This document shows positions 55,211 to 64,000 of a DNA stretch of 64,000 nucleotides, in pieces. The position numbers and the translations under genes are program-made. The stretch covers positions 62,001-126,000 of the forward strand of contig JBAMJV010007381.1 in NCBI GenBank assembly GCA_037951105.1. Reading direction: 5' to 3'. This stretch comes from Echinarachnius parma. Taxonomy: Eukaryota; Echinodermata; Echinoidea; Clypeasteroida; Echinarachniidae. The notes beneath the pieces are model-generated. The model saw only the letters and a list, made by a program, of their open reading frames with translations, had not been told where the DNA came from and searched no databases. Position 1 is the first letter of the stretch; the number at the start of each line of letters is the position of its first letter.

Positions 55211-56296
55211 TTAAGGTAATGCCCCTCACACGCTAGGCGTTATTCAGAAGACTGGTAAAAAAATGTTTAGGTAATAAGGATCTACGGACGTGTACAATGG
55301 GTGCAAAATACAACAAGGGGTCAGGTGTTTTTCCTCAGGGAAGTCTATTAAATAACCAATTTGCATGTAATTATAGATAATTCGATATGATTTTATATGC
55401 CGTGTTCATCTATCGCCTGCTGATAATTGTATTGTTTATATACGTAAATACCATACTAATTCCCTTTTTTTGGTAGAGCCAAGGCTGTTAAGGCCTATGT
55501 CATTATGATCATGTCGCATTGCTTTGACTTCATGTGTTGGTGTTTTGGACAACAAGGTCAGTTGCACAGATTAAAATATAAGCAAATGGAGAAAACATAA
55601 AGACAAACAATGGATGACTCTCAAATAATTGCCCCCCGCCCCCCACCCCCCCCCCCCCCCCCCCCCCATCCACGCAGGTTGCCCACACAGTAATTTGACA
55701 AATCAATGTTCCTGTACTCAAACTATTATACATGGCATGCATTTTAATCACACAGTCAAATAAATTGAAATTAAAGGGTACTGCTGCCAAACCACCAAGA
55801 TTACCAAACTACATTGAATATTATTATATTATTTCACACATAATAAAGTACAAATAATGAGAACTTGGATAAACATAATTATAGATAACAAAACAGCATG
55901 CATAATCTGACGGTTCGATCCATGTATTATAGTTTTAGAACCACAATAAACAAAGAGGTGTAAATCTCTTACAAATACAAAAAAAAAATTAAACACAATC
56001 ACATAACACCATTTTGTTTTTGTTAACCGAAGGAAGTTTTCCATGTGTATATTCTACACATTTTCATCTTACAAATACGTATACAACACGAAGTTTCTTA
56101 ATCAGTTATACAGTCGGTGATAACATTAGTTGATTATAGGAAATGTTTATAGGAAACTTTTCATTCAAAACATGTTCAGTTTACAACAGACTTTTTAGAA
56201 TGACAACACCCATGAATATGAAAACAGGTTATCGTGCAAATAAGCCTATCTATATATTAAGCAGTCATACCGTCAGAATGTACGAACATTATTTCA
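55211..56296. other. Intergenic AT-rich stretch
   Basis: No coding or RNA gene is recognised. A C-rich run (about 55632-55670) is the only striking feature. The right part would be downstream of the oxidase gene on the minus strand. Confidence 0.45.
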
Positions 56297-56302
56297 TTTA
56301 TT
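56297..56302 (-). promoter_or_regulatory. Polyadenylation signal of the lactone-oxidase gene
   Basis: The minus strand reads AATAAA here, 264 bases after the stop codon of the last coding exon and just past the most distal duplicated exon tail. Position and orientation fit a 3' UTR ending nearby. Not proven without transcripts. Confidence 0.5.
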
Positions 56303-56315
56303 TAAACAAAATATA

Positions 56316-56565
56316 CTATTCCTTGAAATAATCCTCGAGAATGCTGTTGAGGAAGGTTCCATCTGGGTCCATTGTCTTCCTGATGTCACAGAACTTCTGC
56401 CATTCAGGTAAGAGCTCCAGGCCTGGTAGTCTTGAACAAACTACTCCTTGAAACATTCCTCGAGAAAGCTGTTGAGGAAGGTTCCGTCTGGGTCCATTGT
56501 CTTCCTGATGTCACAGAACTTCTGCCATTCAGGTAAGAGCTCCAGGCCTGGTAGTCTTGAACAAA
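56316..56565 (-). repeat. Two 125-bp partial duplicates of the last coding exon (in the presumed 3' UTR)
   Basis: The block ending in the stop codon of the last exon occurs three times at 125-bp spacing, starting at 56316, 56441 and 56566. The two distal copies keep the coding part from LPEWQKFCDIRK through MDPDGTFLNS and even a stop, but lack the exon start and a splice acceptor. The distal copy ends SILEDYFKE, the middle one like the functional exon. Since the first copy read has a stop, these should be untranslated 3' UTR. Confidence 0.85.
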
Positions 56566-56700
56566 CTACTCCTTGAAACATTCCTCGAGAAAGCTGTTGA
56601 GGAAGGTTCCGTCTGGGTCCATTGTCTTCCTGATGTCACAGAACGTCTGCCATTCGGGAAAGAGCTCCTGGTAGTATTTGCGATCCAGTGGTTTAGGGAC
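56566..56700 (-). CDS. Sugar-lactone oxidase (GULO/ALO family), last coding exon
   Basis: On the minus strand, acceptor CTCTCTCCCAG is followed by 44 codons and TAG. The text reads VPKPLDRKYYQELFPEWQ, then FCDIRKTMDPDGTFLN, then a short tail to FKE. The pattern W-x-x-F-x-x-I-R-x-x-x-D-P-x-G-x-F-L-N is the C-terminal signature of FAD-linked L-gulonolactone/D-arabinono-1,4-lactone oxidases, which make ascorbate or related acids. The exon is phase 0 and follows directly on the exon at 58918-59008. The catalytic FAD-binding half is not in this window, so which sugar lactone is used cannot be said. Confidence 0.85.
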   Translation of the reverse strand, partial: VPKPLDRKYYQELFPEWQTFCDIRKTMDPDGTFLNSFLEECFKE

Positions 56701-56900
56701 CTGGGAGAGAGAAAAGAACAGGTTAAAGTTAAAATAGCAGTATTGGGAAACGCCTTGCACCCGGTGAAGAAAGGCAAACGGGCTGCTGTGAAATGTTGGC
56801 CCATTCTCAGCGGCGCGCATAGACCATAAATCATTTCTTGCAATAATATTTCAACAATACTGGTCAATTAGTTTGGCCTTTATAGATGCTTTCCGTTATT

Positions 56901-58509
56901 TTCCCAATGCTATTTGTTTTTTGTCTCGAAGTTGTATTATAAGGTTTATAACATTTTCAGATTATTAAAATGAGGTTAAGTCACACAGGCAAGTTTATAT
57001 ATCTACGTATTACATGCATGTTGGGGTAAAATTTATTAAGTGAGGTTCATATTCGTTTTCATCGTGATCTGTCTTTTTATCATTATTCATTTTTCATATA
57101 CGACTTTATGCATTTTGTTGAAATGCTAGATCGCATCAGGGCATGTATTTAGCAACTCAAATCTTTCTTGTTATTATCATCATTATTTTATACTGTAATA
57201 AACTCTGTCTGATTAATAGTAATAATAACAAAAACAAAAATATCGACCACTACATCTAACTCTAACTCTAACACTATGTCAAACGCTTTTGTTATTACTA
57301 TCCCTGGTCATCTGATCATCTGGTCACACCTATTTTGTGCACCTTCTCAACATCCAGGGGCGCATGCTAATAACGGCAATCATAAATAATAATGATAATA
57401 ATAATAATGTGTAGCATTTATAGAGCGACATGTATGTATCTAGGTGCTCTATTCAGAGGCGCGTTATTACCCTTGGTCATCAAGTACATTTGAAACCCGC
57501 ACATTTATCTTGTGCACCATCTCAATTCCCAGGGGAGCATACTAGCCCAAGCTGCCCTATGATGTAAAGCGCTACAGGCTCATTTTTTAAAATTGTTTTT
57601 AAATTTATTTCCAAACTCATGGGCGGAACACCCTATCAGCCACAGGCTGGTTTTCGTAGGGGTCCTTACAATACAAATACATAACACAATTAAATCGTTT
57701 TACATTACGCTATCTATACGTTGAACATTTCAAAACAAAACAAAAAGAATAAAAAGGCAAATGGAGTAGAGCCTACCCCGCTTGTTCTCGCGATATCTCT
57801 AGAACCGGTTGATGGATCAATTTCAAACTTGGTATGAGTGTATATATTGGGGTGACAATGATCTGATTAAATTCTGGGGTTCATGCGGTGAAAGGTCAAG
57901 GTCGCAGGAATCAATATACGTGCAAAAAAGCATCTTTTTTGCGATATCTCAAGAACCGTTTGACGGATCAATTTCAAACTTGGAATGAGTTACATACACA
58001 TCGGTGTGGTAATGATTGGATTATATTTGGGGGGTCATGAGGTCAAAGGTCAAGGTCACATATATGCAAACATGGCTTGTAATGGCAAAATCTCAAGAAC
58101 TGAATGTCAGATTTCAATCTAACTTGGCACCTGAATTTTTCTTGGGAGCCGATGTTGCCATCAAAGTTTGGGGTCTATGGTCAAGGTCACAGAACTCAGA
58201 ATATTATATAAAAAAATTTAAAAAATTCAGTGCACGTTATTTTGGGCTCGATATTAAAAATGGCGTCATAGCGGAGGCATAATTTTCGACTGCGCGCAGT
58301 CGAAGATCCATCTAGTTTTCAGATTGATACATAATTTTAGCTAGTTGTTTTGTTCTACGTATATGAAGCTTATCCAAATGTAATGATGCGTAAAGTTGAT
58401 TTGTAGAAAATAAATAGTCAACTTTCATAACAATTCTCAGCGATCTATTTTGCAAGATTTGCAACTGTTTACAATACGTTCTGCAAGTGTTGCACCAATT
58501 TATACTCCT
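56901..58509. other. Intron of the lactone-oxidase gene, repeat-rich
   Basis: It contains a twofold diverged repeat (GTGCACCTTCTCAACATCCA at about 57340 and GTGCACCATCTCAATTCCCA at about 57513). It also has three diverged copies, about 145-150 bp apart, of GATATCTCAAGAACCG with ATCAATTTCAAACTTGG (57791, 57942, 58087). AGGTCAAAGGTCAAGGTCA lies among them. No further exon is recognised. Confidence 0.55.
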
Positions 58510-58852
58510 GGGGGTGTTTCACAAAGATCCTAAGTTGATCTTAGCACTAAGATGGTCTTAAATATTATGGAAAGCCATTAGTGTCTTGAAACATTTTTGG
58601 AAAAGTTTTGTTGAAATGCAAAAAATGTTGATTCAAATCATATATATTTTCTAATTATTAAAGAGATTTCATGAATTTTATGTGAAGATTATGAATCTAT
58701 TTGATAATTAGAAAATATGTATGATTTGAATCAGCATTTTATGCATTTCAACATAACTTTGATAAAACTGTTTCAAGACACTAATGGCTTTCCATAATAT
58801 TTAAGACCATCTTAGTGCTAAGATCAACTTAGGATCTTTGTGAAACACCCCC
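58510..58852. mobile_element. 343-bp fold-back MITE
   Basis: The left arm GGGGGTGTTTCACAAAGATC, then CTAAGTTGATCTTAGCACTA, is mirrored at the right arm. The arms match for over 100 bases, with inner GAAAATATGTATGATTTGAA and its counterpart. It sits in the oxidase intron 65 bp from the exon at 58918. No ORF. Confidence 0.85.
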
Positions 58853-58917
58853 TGGGTAGAGAGCAGCAATGTGGATTTATACCCGATAAAGTAATTATAG
58901 TACTAATCCACACTTAC

Positions 58918-59008
58918 CTTTCCCCAGTGAGGAATGCCTCCTGCCTTCTTCATGACATCCTCGAAAATGGTCCATATCTTGGTGTTCGGGGTATGCCTTC
59001 CAAATGGC
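58918..59008 (-). CDS. Sugar-lactone oxidase (GULO/ALO family), penultimate coding exon
   Basis: On the minus strand, acceptor TTTTCCCCAG is followed by 91 nt: one base of a split codon, then 30 codons reading PFGRHTPNTKIW, then TIFEDVMKKAGGIPHWGK, and donor GTAAGT. The GG-x-PHW-x-K motif is the hallmark of the ALO-type C-terminal domain and lies by the FAD/substrate site in known members (family knowledge). It is spliced in phase 0 to the exon at 56566-56700. Earlier exons are not visible between 59009 and the window end; they may lie beyond the retrotransposon. Confidence 0.88.
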
Positions 59009-59610
59009 CTGGGGAAAAGGTGTGGGAAAACAAAATGCCGTTAAATGGATCTATAGTAACATTGTCCCAATCCACAAAACTTCATTAGAAATCTAATGGT
59101 TCTCCAATATGAGCACGGAACATGTGTTTTGTCTTCGTTGTATCCCTTTTGTTTAGAAAGAAATAGGGTATCCGAGATAAAAGGCAGATCCGTGTAGCCT
59201 TCAGGTAATGTATTAGCCATGATGTAAGCAGAATGTGGTATTTTGGAGCAAGTAAAGAAGCATTTAGTAGGACCGGGGGATGTTTTACACAAACTTAAAT
59301 TTTAAGTTGAGCTTAAAATTATTGTAGGCAATTTGTAGCCTTGGAATAATAATTATTATATAATTATTATAATAAATATTCAAAACCAAAGAATCAAAAG
59401 TTCAAAAATGCAAGTATCAATAAAGAATTCCAACACAAAGTTATGTCAATAACTTCAACACTCCTTGCTAATATTAAACATTACTTATTTTTATCAAAAG
59501 GTATGCCTTTTAAAAAGAACTGTTAAAAAAAAAATTACGAAGAAACTAATATCTAATAGCTTTCCCTAATTATTAGGTGCAACGTAGAGTTAAGTTTAAC
59601 TTATAATCGT
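59009..59610. other. Upstream intron sequence, no exon found
   Basis: AT-rich with several AATAATTATTATA stretches near 59345. No exon of the oxidase or other gene was recognised on either strand. Confidence 0.45.
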
Positions 59611-61459
59611 TGTGAAGCATGCACACGGTGTACCGGGTTCCCGTCCGTGTAAGACGCCCCACGGGAACCTGGTATACCGGTGTGGCAGGGAAATGTGTCT
59701 ATGTGTCCAGGGCAAATTAAATCAAGGAATATCTGTCCGAATCACTCCGTAAATGTGTGTTTTCTGTGTGTCACGTGTAAAAGTAATGTTTCGTGGTGTC
59801 AAAACCTACTGTGGCCCGTGATTTCCCCAGTCTTAAGAACTTAGTGTAAACACTTTGCATTATGTTTGGTTTTGCCCATTTTGGGTTTGCGCGCGAATGC
59901 GATCGTTTTCAAATGCTAATTTCTGGCGATGCACTGATGCTTTTGAATAGAGGTTGCGAACAGCGGGATGATATGGGTGCGAATCGTCATATGCAAATTG
60001 GATGTTTTTGAGGGGTGCGCGATCACGTGATTATGAATGAGGAAGGTGAATGGCTGTGACCGTGAGGCGTGTGAGTAAAAAGTGATCATGTGGCGTGAGG
60101 GAGAGACTGTGATTGGCCAGGGTGTTGTGACACGTATAGCTGAGTTTTTGCGGGACATTTAAGATGTGGCAGGAAAGAGTGAGAAGCTATTGAGCCATGA
60201 ACGAGTAAGGACGTCTGTGGATCTCCAGGTCGAGGAGTCCAGGGAGCGAGATGATGCCAGTGTGGGGGAAGTCTTGCTGTTTTATGAGTGAGAGGTTATC
60301 CCCGGTATTTACCCTTGCATGTATTTCTGCTGGTGTGAGCGGAACCCTGTTTAAGGACATTTTCCTCGGGAGGCAGGCACAGACGGCGTCAATGGTTAAA
60401 CTTCTCAAAGAAATAACTGTAAGTTTTGTAATTGTGTATTCTTGTATAATTGCTTGTTTTTGTACCACATCAAAGAAACTCGTGGATGTGGACTTTCTCA
60501 CAGTTGTGTGTCGAATTTAAACTAATGCTTGTGTTAAAGATGATGAGCTGTAATTTTTGTTTGGTTATGAGTTAAAGGCATTAGAGCCAGATAAAAGCCG
60601 AGAATGGATAAATTGGTTTAATGTTATTGGAAGTTAGTCATTTAGGATGAGGATGTTGAATTTAAACGAGATAATTAGGTTGATATGTATGAAAGCTTGC
60701 TTTACTTGCTTATACGAATTGAATAATTCTGACTGTTCAATTAATGCAGTAATATGTTCATCTCATGTTGATAAAAATGTTTGTACTTGTGAACTAAATT
60801 GAAATGGAGAGTTCAGTAAAATCTCTACGTGATTAGTGAGATTGTTTACACTTACTAAATGGAAGCGGATTATTGACATTGATATCGCTTATTGAGGGGC
60901 TGAGTTGAAACGGGATCAGCCAAAGTATTTATGAATTGTTAATTCCTTTTATACAGCCGCGTGGCTGGAGCTACGTCCACCAGCGACGAGACGTCATGTA
61001 TGCGGTGTAATGACAACGTCAGCACAAAGCAACGAGGCTCGACACAGCACAAGCACGAGTAGCGCCCGGATTGCAACATAGCATTCGGACAGGGTCCGGA
61101 TAGCACCGACTTCGGGATCGTCGAGCGCGTCGACCACGTTCGCGTGACGGCAGTTCAACCTACACTCGCGGTCAGGGAGAATTCGCGCTTCAAACACCAA
61201 GCACACCCGGGTGAACTGTTTAGTTATTCGAAACTGGAAATAATATGCCGGCTCATTTTGGGACTGTTAGAAACTGCAGTAATCATTAATGTCTTGTATT
61301 CACAGATTAATTTGTTTTGTATGTTTTGAACTCGTATAAAATGTCGACGAACCGTTGATTTATTAAAATAATTGTTTTTTTCTAAGAATTGAGTTACAAT
61401 TGTATTTATTCACGTGGTCTCTCGCCATTTAAAACATATATACGCTACAAATCCTGACA
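59611..61459 (+). mobile_element. Possible 5' LTR of a Gmr1-like gypsy retrotransposon
   Basis: A primer-binding-site-like sequence starts at 61463, so an LTR should end just before it; the sequence there is CTGACA, a proper CA end. A matching TGT start at 59611 would give an LTR of about 1.85 kb, but this start is a guess because the 3' LTR is not in the window. The stretch includes a GC-rich part (60960-61200) and a TATAAAA at about 61335. ORFs inside are not recognisable. Confidence 0.4.
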
Positions 61460-61462
61460 TTT

Positions 61463-61480
61463 TGGCGACCACGAAGGGAC
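61463..61480 (+). other. Primer-binding site of the LTR retrotransposon
   Basis: TGGCGACCACGAAGGGAC directly follows the presumed LTR end. TGG at the start is typical for a site that pairs with the CCA end of a tRNA. The matching tRNA was not identified. Confidence 0.5.
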
Positions 61481-61768
61481 AGTTTTTGATAGGAATAGTA
61501 GTGTTGGAATTAATCTTGTGATCATAAGAGAATTGGATAAGATATATTCTTGTATGCATATGTTAGTGTTTATTTGTGAAACAAACTTGATAACCGGTAT
61601 TTTAGATGTTATATTTTTCAGGTGTGTTTAGGTCTAGAGTTGCTGCCGTCCTGCCTTGCCTACCCGTCAACGAATTTTTGGACTGCTTGGTTGCTAGTTT
61701 CCCAAAGGGGGTGAGTGAAGAGAGTAATTTTCTCGGTTTGTGAGAGTGAGTGTGATCTGTGTGTTGAG

Positions 61769-63916
61769 ATGGATCTTGATAAGCTCATAAAACTTGGCAA
61801 GGAGCTTAAGTATGAAGGTGATGAGCTGCACCAGTTCATTGATGAAGAGCGACAGCGAGAGAAAGAGGAACGAGAGCAAATGAAAGCAGTGCGGGATCAT
61901 GAGAGGGCACTTCGGGCAGAAGAGCGCGAAAGACTCCAGTTAGAAATAAAATTGGAGAAGCTTAAGAGGTCTAGTCCGAGTAGGGGGAGTGAGGGAGTTG
62001 CTAATGTTAGAGCGCCAAAGTTGCCGACCTTTGATGAAGGCAAAGATATGATAGATGCCTACCTTAATCGCTTTGAGAGATACGCAAAGGCGCAGAGATG
62101 GCATGTTGATACTTGGGCGATAAACTTAAGCGCGCTGCTAACAGGCAAAGCATTAGACACATACTCGAGGCTAGGCGAACTTGAATCGTTTGATTATGAT
62201 AGAGTTAAGAAAGCGTTGCTAGAGCGATACTCACTTACGGGTGAAGGTTTTCGGAAGAAATTGCGTACTGCGAAGCCAGAGAGCGGCGAGTCAGCGGCGC
62301 AGTTTGTACATCGCATGCGGAGTTATTTAGACAACTGGTTGAAGTTGTCGGGTAAGCAGTTAGACTTTGTGAGTCTCGTAGAGCTGCTGTTGATGGAACA
62401 GTTTTACTCCAGCTGTTCCCAGAGTATGGCCACATTCATTAAAGAAAACCGGCCAAGAAACTTAGATGAATTTGTTAGCACGGCTGATCGATTCGTCGAA
62501 TCGCGATCAGGGTGGCAGGGTCAGAGTTTGAAAGGGCAATCACCCCATCCTGAACCTCAGTCGAATCCGAATCCAAATCCTAATCCTAACAGGTCTAGTC
62601 GTTCAGATGCAGGTTACCCGAAGCCGAGAGAGGGCACGTCGAAGACTGGGTGTTTCATCTGCGGGAAGCTCGGACATCTCGCCAAGGATTGCCGGAAGCG
62701 CATCAGGGCAGAGAAACTAGGAGCCGCAGTGGAGTCAACCGACCAGCTAACGATAGACGACCAGAACGAGGCGGATCGAGGATTGGGTACATCGGATCAA
62801 CGGGAACCGACTGGGAAATCCGACGACCAATCCGGTGGGTCAGGGTCACGGAAAACTGAGGGTGAGATAGGAGGATGCCTTCTGATTGACTACTGTTTCT
62901 CTTACAGTCCACACCCGGATCGGATCGAGCAAGTGAAGACGGACGGAGAGCTCCCTAGTGTGAGTGCGGCATGTGGGGCCAAGCCGGTCAGGATCATGCC
63001 CGTCGTCCACGGTCTTCTCAACAACAAGGAAGTCAAGGTGCTTCGAGATAGTGGGTGTTCAACTGCTGTGGCAAGATTGGATCTCATCAAGCAGAGTCAA
63101 CTGACGGACCAGGAGAGGTCATGCATACTCATTGACGGTACGGTGAGGAGATTCAAAGTCGCGAAGGTTGTAGTTGATACCCCGTACTATGCAGGAGAGA
63201 TGGAAGTTTTAGGTGTTGAGAATCCCGTTTATGATTTAATCCTGGGAAATGTTGCAGGTGTAAGGAACCCGAGTGATCCCTACAAGGAGTGGAAGCCGAC
63301 CAAGCCGGAGGGCAATGCCGACGGTCTGGCTGTGGAGACACGGAGTCAGCGCCAGGAAGCGGACAAGCCCCTGCGGAAGCTGATGGTACCGGGTCAGGTG
63401 GGGGACATCACTTCGGAGGAGTTTCGACTGGAGCAACAGAGGGATGCATCACTAGCGGGAATTCGTCGGAAGATAAACACCGGTGAAGTGAAAGTGGGTA
63501 TTACTGGGAACAGGGCAAAGTATGTCCTGAAGAAAGGCCTGGTATATCGACGCTTTTCGTCGAGTGACCCTAGTGAGGATGTAACTGTACAATTAGTTGT
63601 GCCAGTGAAGTATAGACATAAGGTGTTGCGTCTGGCTCACGAGACTAGTCGTAGTAGTATTCATCGAGGAGCAAAGAAGACTGGAGAGGTGATTAGTGCC
63701 CACTTCTACTGGCCAGGCGTTCACGCAGACACCAGGCACTACTGTCGTTCATGTGGTGGATGTCATCGATCTCAACCTAATCGGAAGGTGACAAAAGTAC
63801 CGCTAGGTTCGACGCCGGAGATCGAGACGGCATACCAATCCCTGATCGAGTTGAGAGAGAAGATGGAGACGACGTGCGTGGTCGCGAGGGAGGAACTCAT
63901 GAAGGCTCACGATTAG
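61769..63916 (+). CDS. Gag-protease-integrase(partial) polyprotein of a Gmr1-like Ty3/gypsy retrotransposon
   Basis: The open frame starts at 61715, but the Met at 61769 (MDLDKLIKLGKEL) is the likelier start; numbers count from 61715. Residues 46-92 are highly charged and probably coiled-coil. Residues about 100-265 are a gag capsid, and 179-263 resemble a SCAN domain (GESAAQF, LLLMEQF, FIKENRP). An Asn-Pro repeat (284-294) precedes a CCHC knuckle (C313, C316, H321, C326). A protease follows with DSGC at 445-448 and YDLILGN at 506. Then comes the integrase zinc finger H642, H650, C680, C683. Protease followed directly by integrase, with no reverse transcriptase between, is the order of Gmr1-like elements. 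The integrase catalytic core is missing: residues 705-733 look like the region normally after it. So this copy is internally deleted and defective. Confidence 0.8.
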   Translation: MDLDKLIKLGKELKYEGDELHQFIDEERQREKEEREQMKAVRDHERALRAEERERLQLEIKLEKLKRSSPSRGSEGVANVRAPKLPTFDEGKDMIDAYLNRFERYAKAQRWHVDTWAINLSALLTGKALDTYSRLGELESFDYDRVKKALLERYSLTGEGFRKKLRTAKPESGESAAQFVHRMRSYLDNWLKLSGKQLDFVSLVELLLMEQFYSSCSQSMATFIKENRPRNLDEFVSTADRFVESRSGWQGQSLKGQSPHPEPQSNPNPNPNPNRSSRSDAGYPKPREGTSKTGCFICGKLGHLAKDCRKRIRAEKLGAAVESTDQLTIDDQNEADRGLGTSDQREPTGKSDDQSGGSGSRKTEGEIGGCLLIDYCFSYSPHPDRIEQVKTDGELPSVSAACGAKPVRIMPVVHGLLNNKEVKVLRDSGCSTAVARLDLIKQSQLTDQERSCILIDGTVRRFKVAKVVVDTPYYAGEMEVLGVENPVYDLILGNVAGVRNPSDPYKEWKPTKPEGNADGLAVETRSQRQEADKPLRKLMVPGQVGDITSEEFRLEQQRDASLAGIRRKINTGEVKVGITGNRAKYVLKKGLVYRRFSSSDPSEDVTVQLVVPVKYRHKVLRLAHETSRSSIHRGAKKTGEVISAHFYWPGVHADTRHYCRSCGGCHRSQPNRKVTKVPLGSTPEIETAYQSLIELREKMETTCVVAREELMKAHD

Positions 63917-64000
63917 TAGACTGCCGGAAGCTCAAGATGACACAAGTCGTGGAAAACACACGCGGTGTTTTAGGTAGGGGAAAGTTTTAGTAGTATTGCT
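63917..64000 (+). other. Sequence after the retrotransposon ORF
   Basis: No second ORF begins here. A purine-rich GGTAGGGGAAAG at about 63974 might be a polypurine tract before a 3' LTR, or the element may continue; the window ends too soon to tell. Confidence 0.3.

Noticed and set aside
56529..56867. Other ORFs overlapping the oxidase exon on both strands
   Set aside because: Only the minus frame ending at 56566 gives the family motifs and proper splice sites.

Overview
This is eukaryotic nuclear DNA from an animal, AT-rich, with GT-AG introns, AATAAA signals and many DNA transposons. Several clues point to a marine deuterostome, most likely an echinoderm such as a sea urchin. These are a fold-back transposon whose arms are 15-bp tandem repeats (as in the sea-urchin TU family), a Gmr1-like Ty3/gypsy element, a tRNA-derived SINE and many discoidin-type domains. 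The species cannot be fixed from the sequence alone.

Region 1 (about 2.9-39.4 kb, + strand) is one large gene, or a very recent tandem array, made only of F5/8 type C (FA58C, discoidin) domains. Each domain is split over three exons, A (170 nt), B (144 nt) and C (148 nt), with intron phases 1-0-0-1. I count 13 domains: the first lacks exon A in this window, 12 are complete, and the last has a shortened exon C. The basic genomic unit is 2.13-2.23 kb. Units are nearly identical in introns as well as exons, and one two-unit block of about 4.4 kb is duplicated almost perfectly. No frameshift or stop was seen in any of the 38 exons. The 5' end lies outside the window; the 3' end is uncertain (candidate last exon at 39383).

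Mobile DNA sits in the introns of this gene. Because neighbouring units provide empty sites, four insertions can be delimited to the base: 8280-9710 (TA), 11252-12303 (TA, with a second element nested in it), 14572-15875 (TTAA) and 35348-35889 (TTAA). Upstream are a LINE reverse-transcriptase relic split by a fold-back element and a 340-bp near-perfect palindrome.

Region 2 (about 39.4-56.3 kb) has no convincing host gene. It holds two arrays of a 66-bp minisatellite, each interrupted by a ~1.56-kb transposon rich in the motif GCGACGGGACGGAA (the pair arose by segmental duplication), small MITEs, a 3.7-kb TU-like fold-back element with a second inverted minisatellite inside, a (CA)n tract, another fold-back, and long runs of C or G.

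Region 3 (56.3-59.0 kb, - strand) carries the last two coding exons of an FAD-linked sugar-lactone oxidase of the gulonolactone/arabinonolactone oxidase family, with two extra partial copies of the last exon in the presumed 3' UTR. Region 4 (about 59.6-64 kb, + strand) is the 5' part of a Gmr1-like gypsy retrotransposon: a possible LTR, a primer-binding site, and one ORF for gag with a SCAN-like segment, zinc knuckle, protease and the integrase zinc finger, without the integrase core. It may have inserted upstream of, or in, an intron of the oxidase gene.
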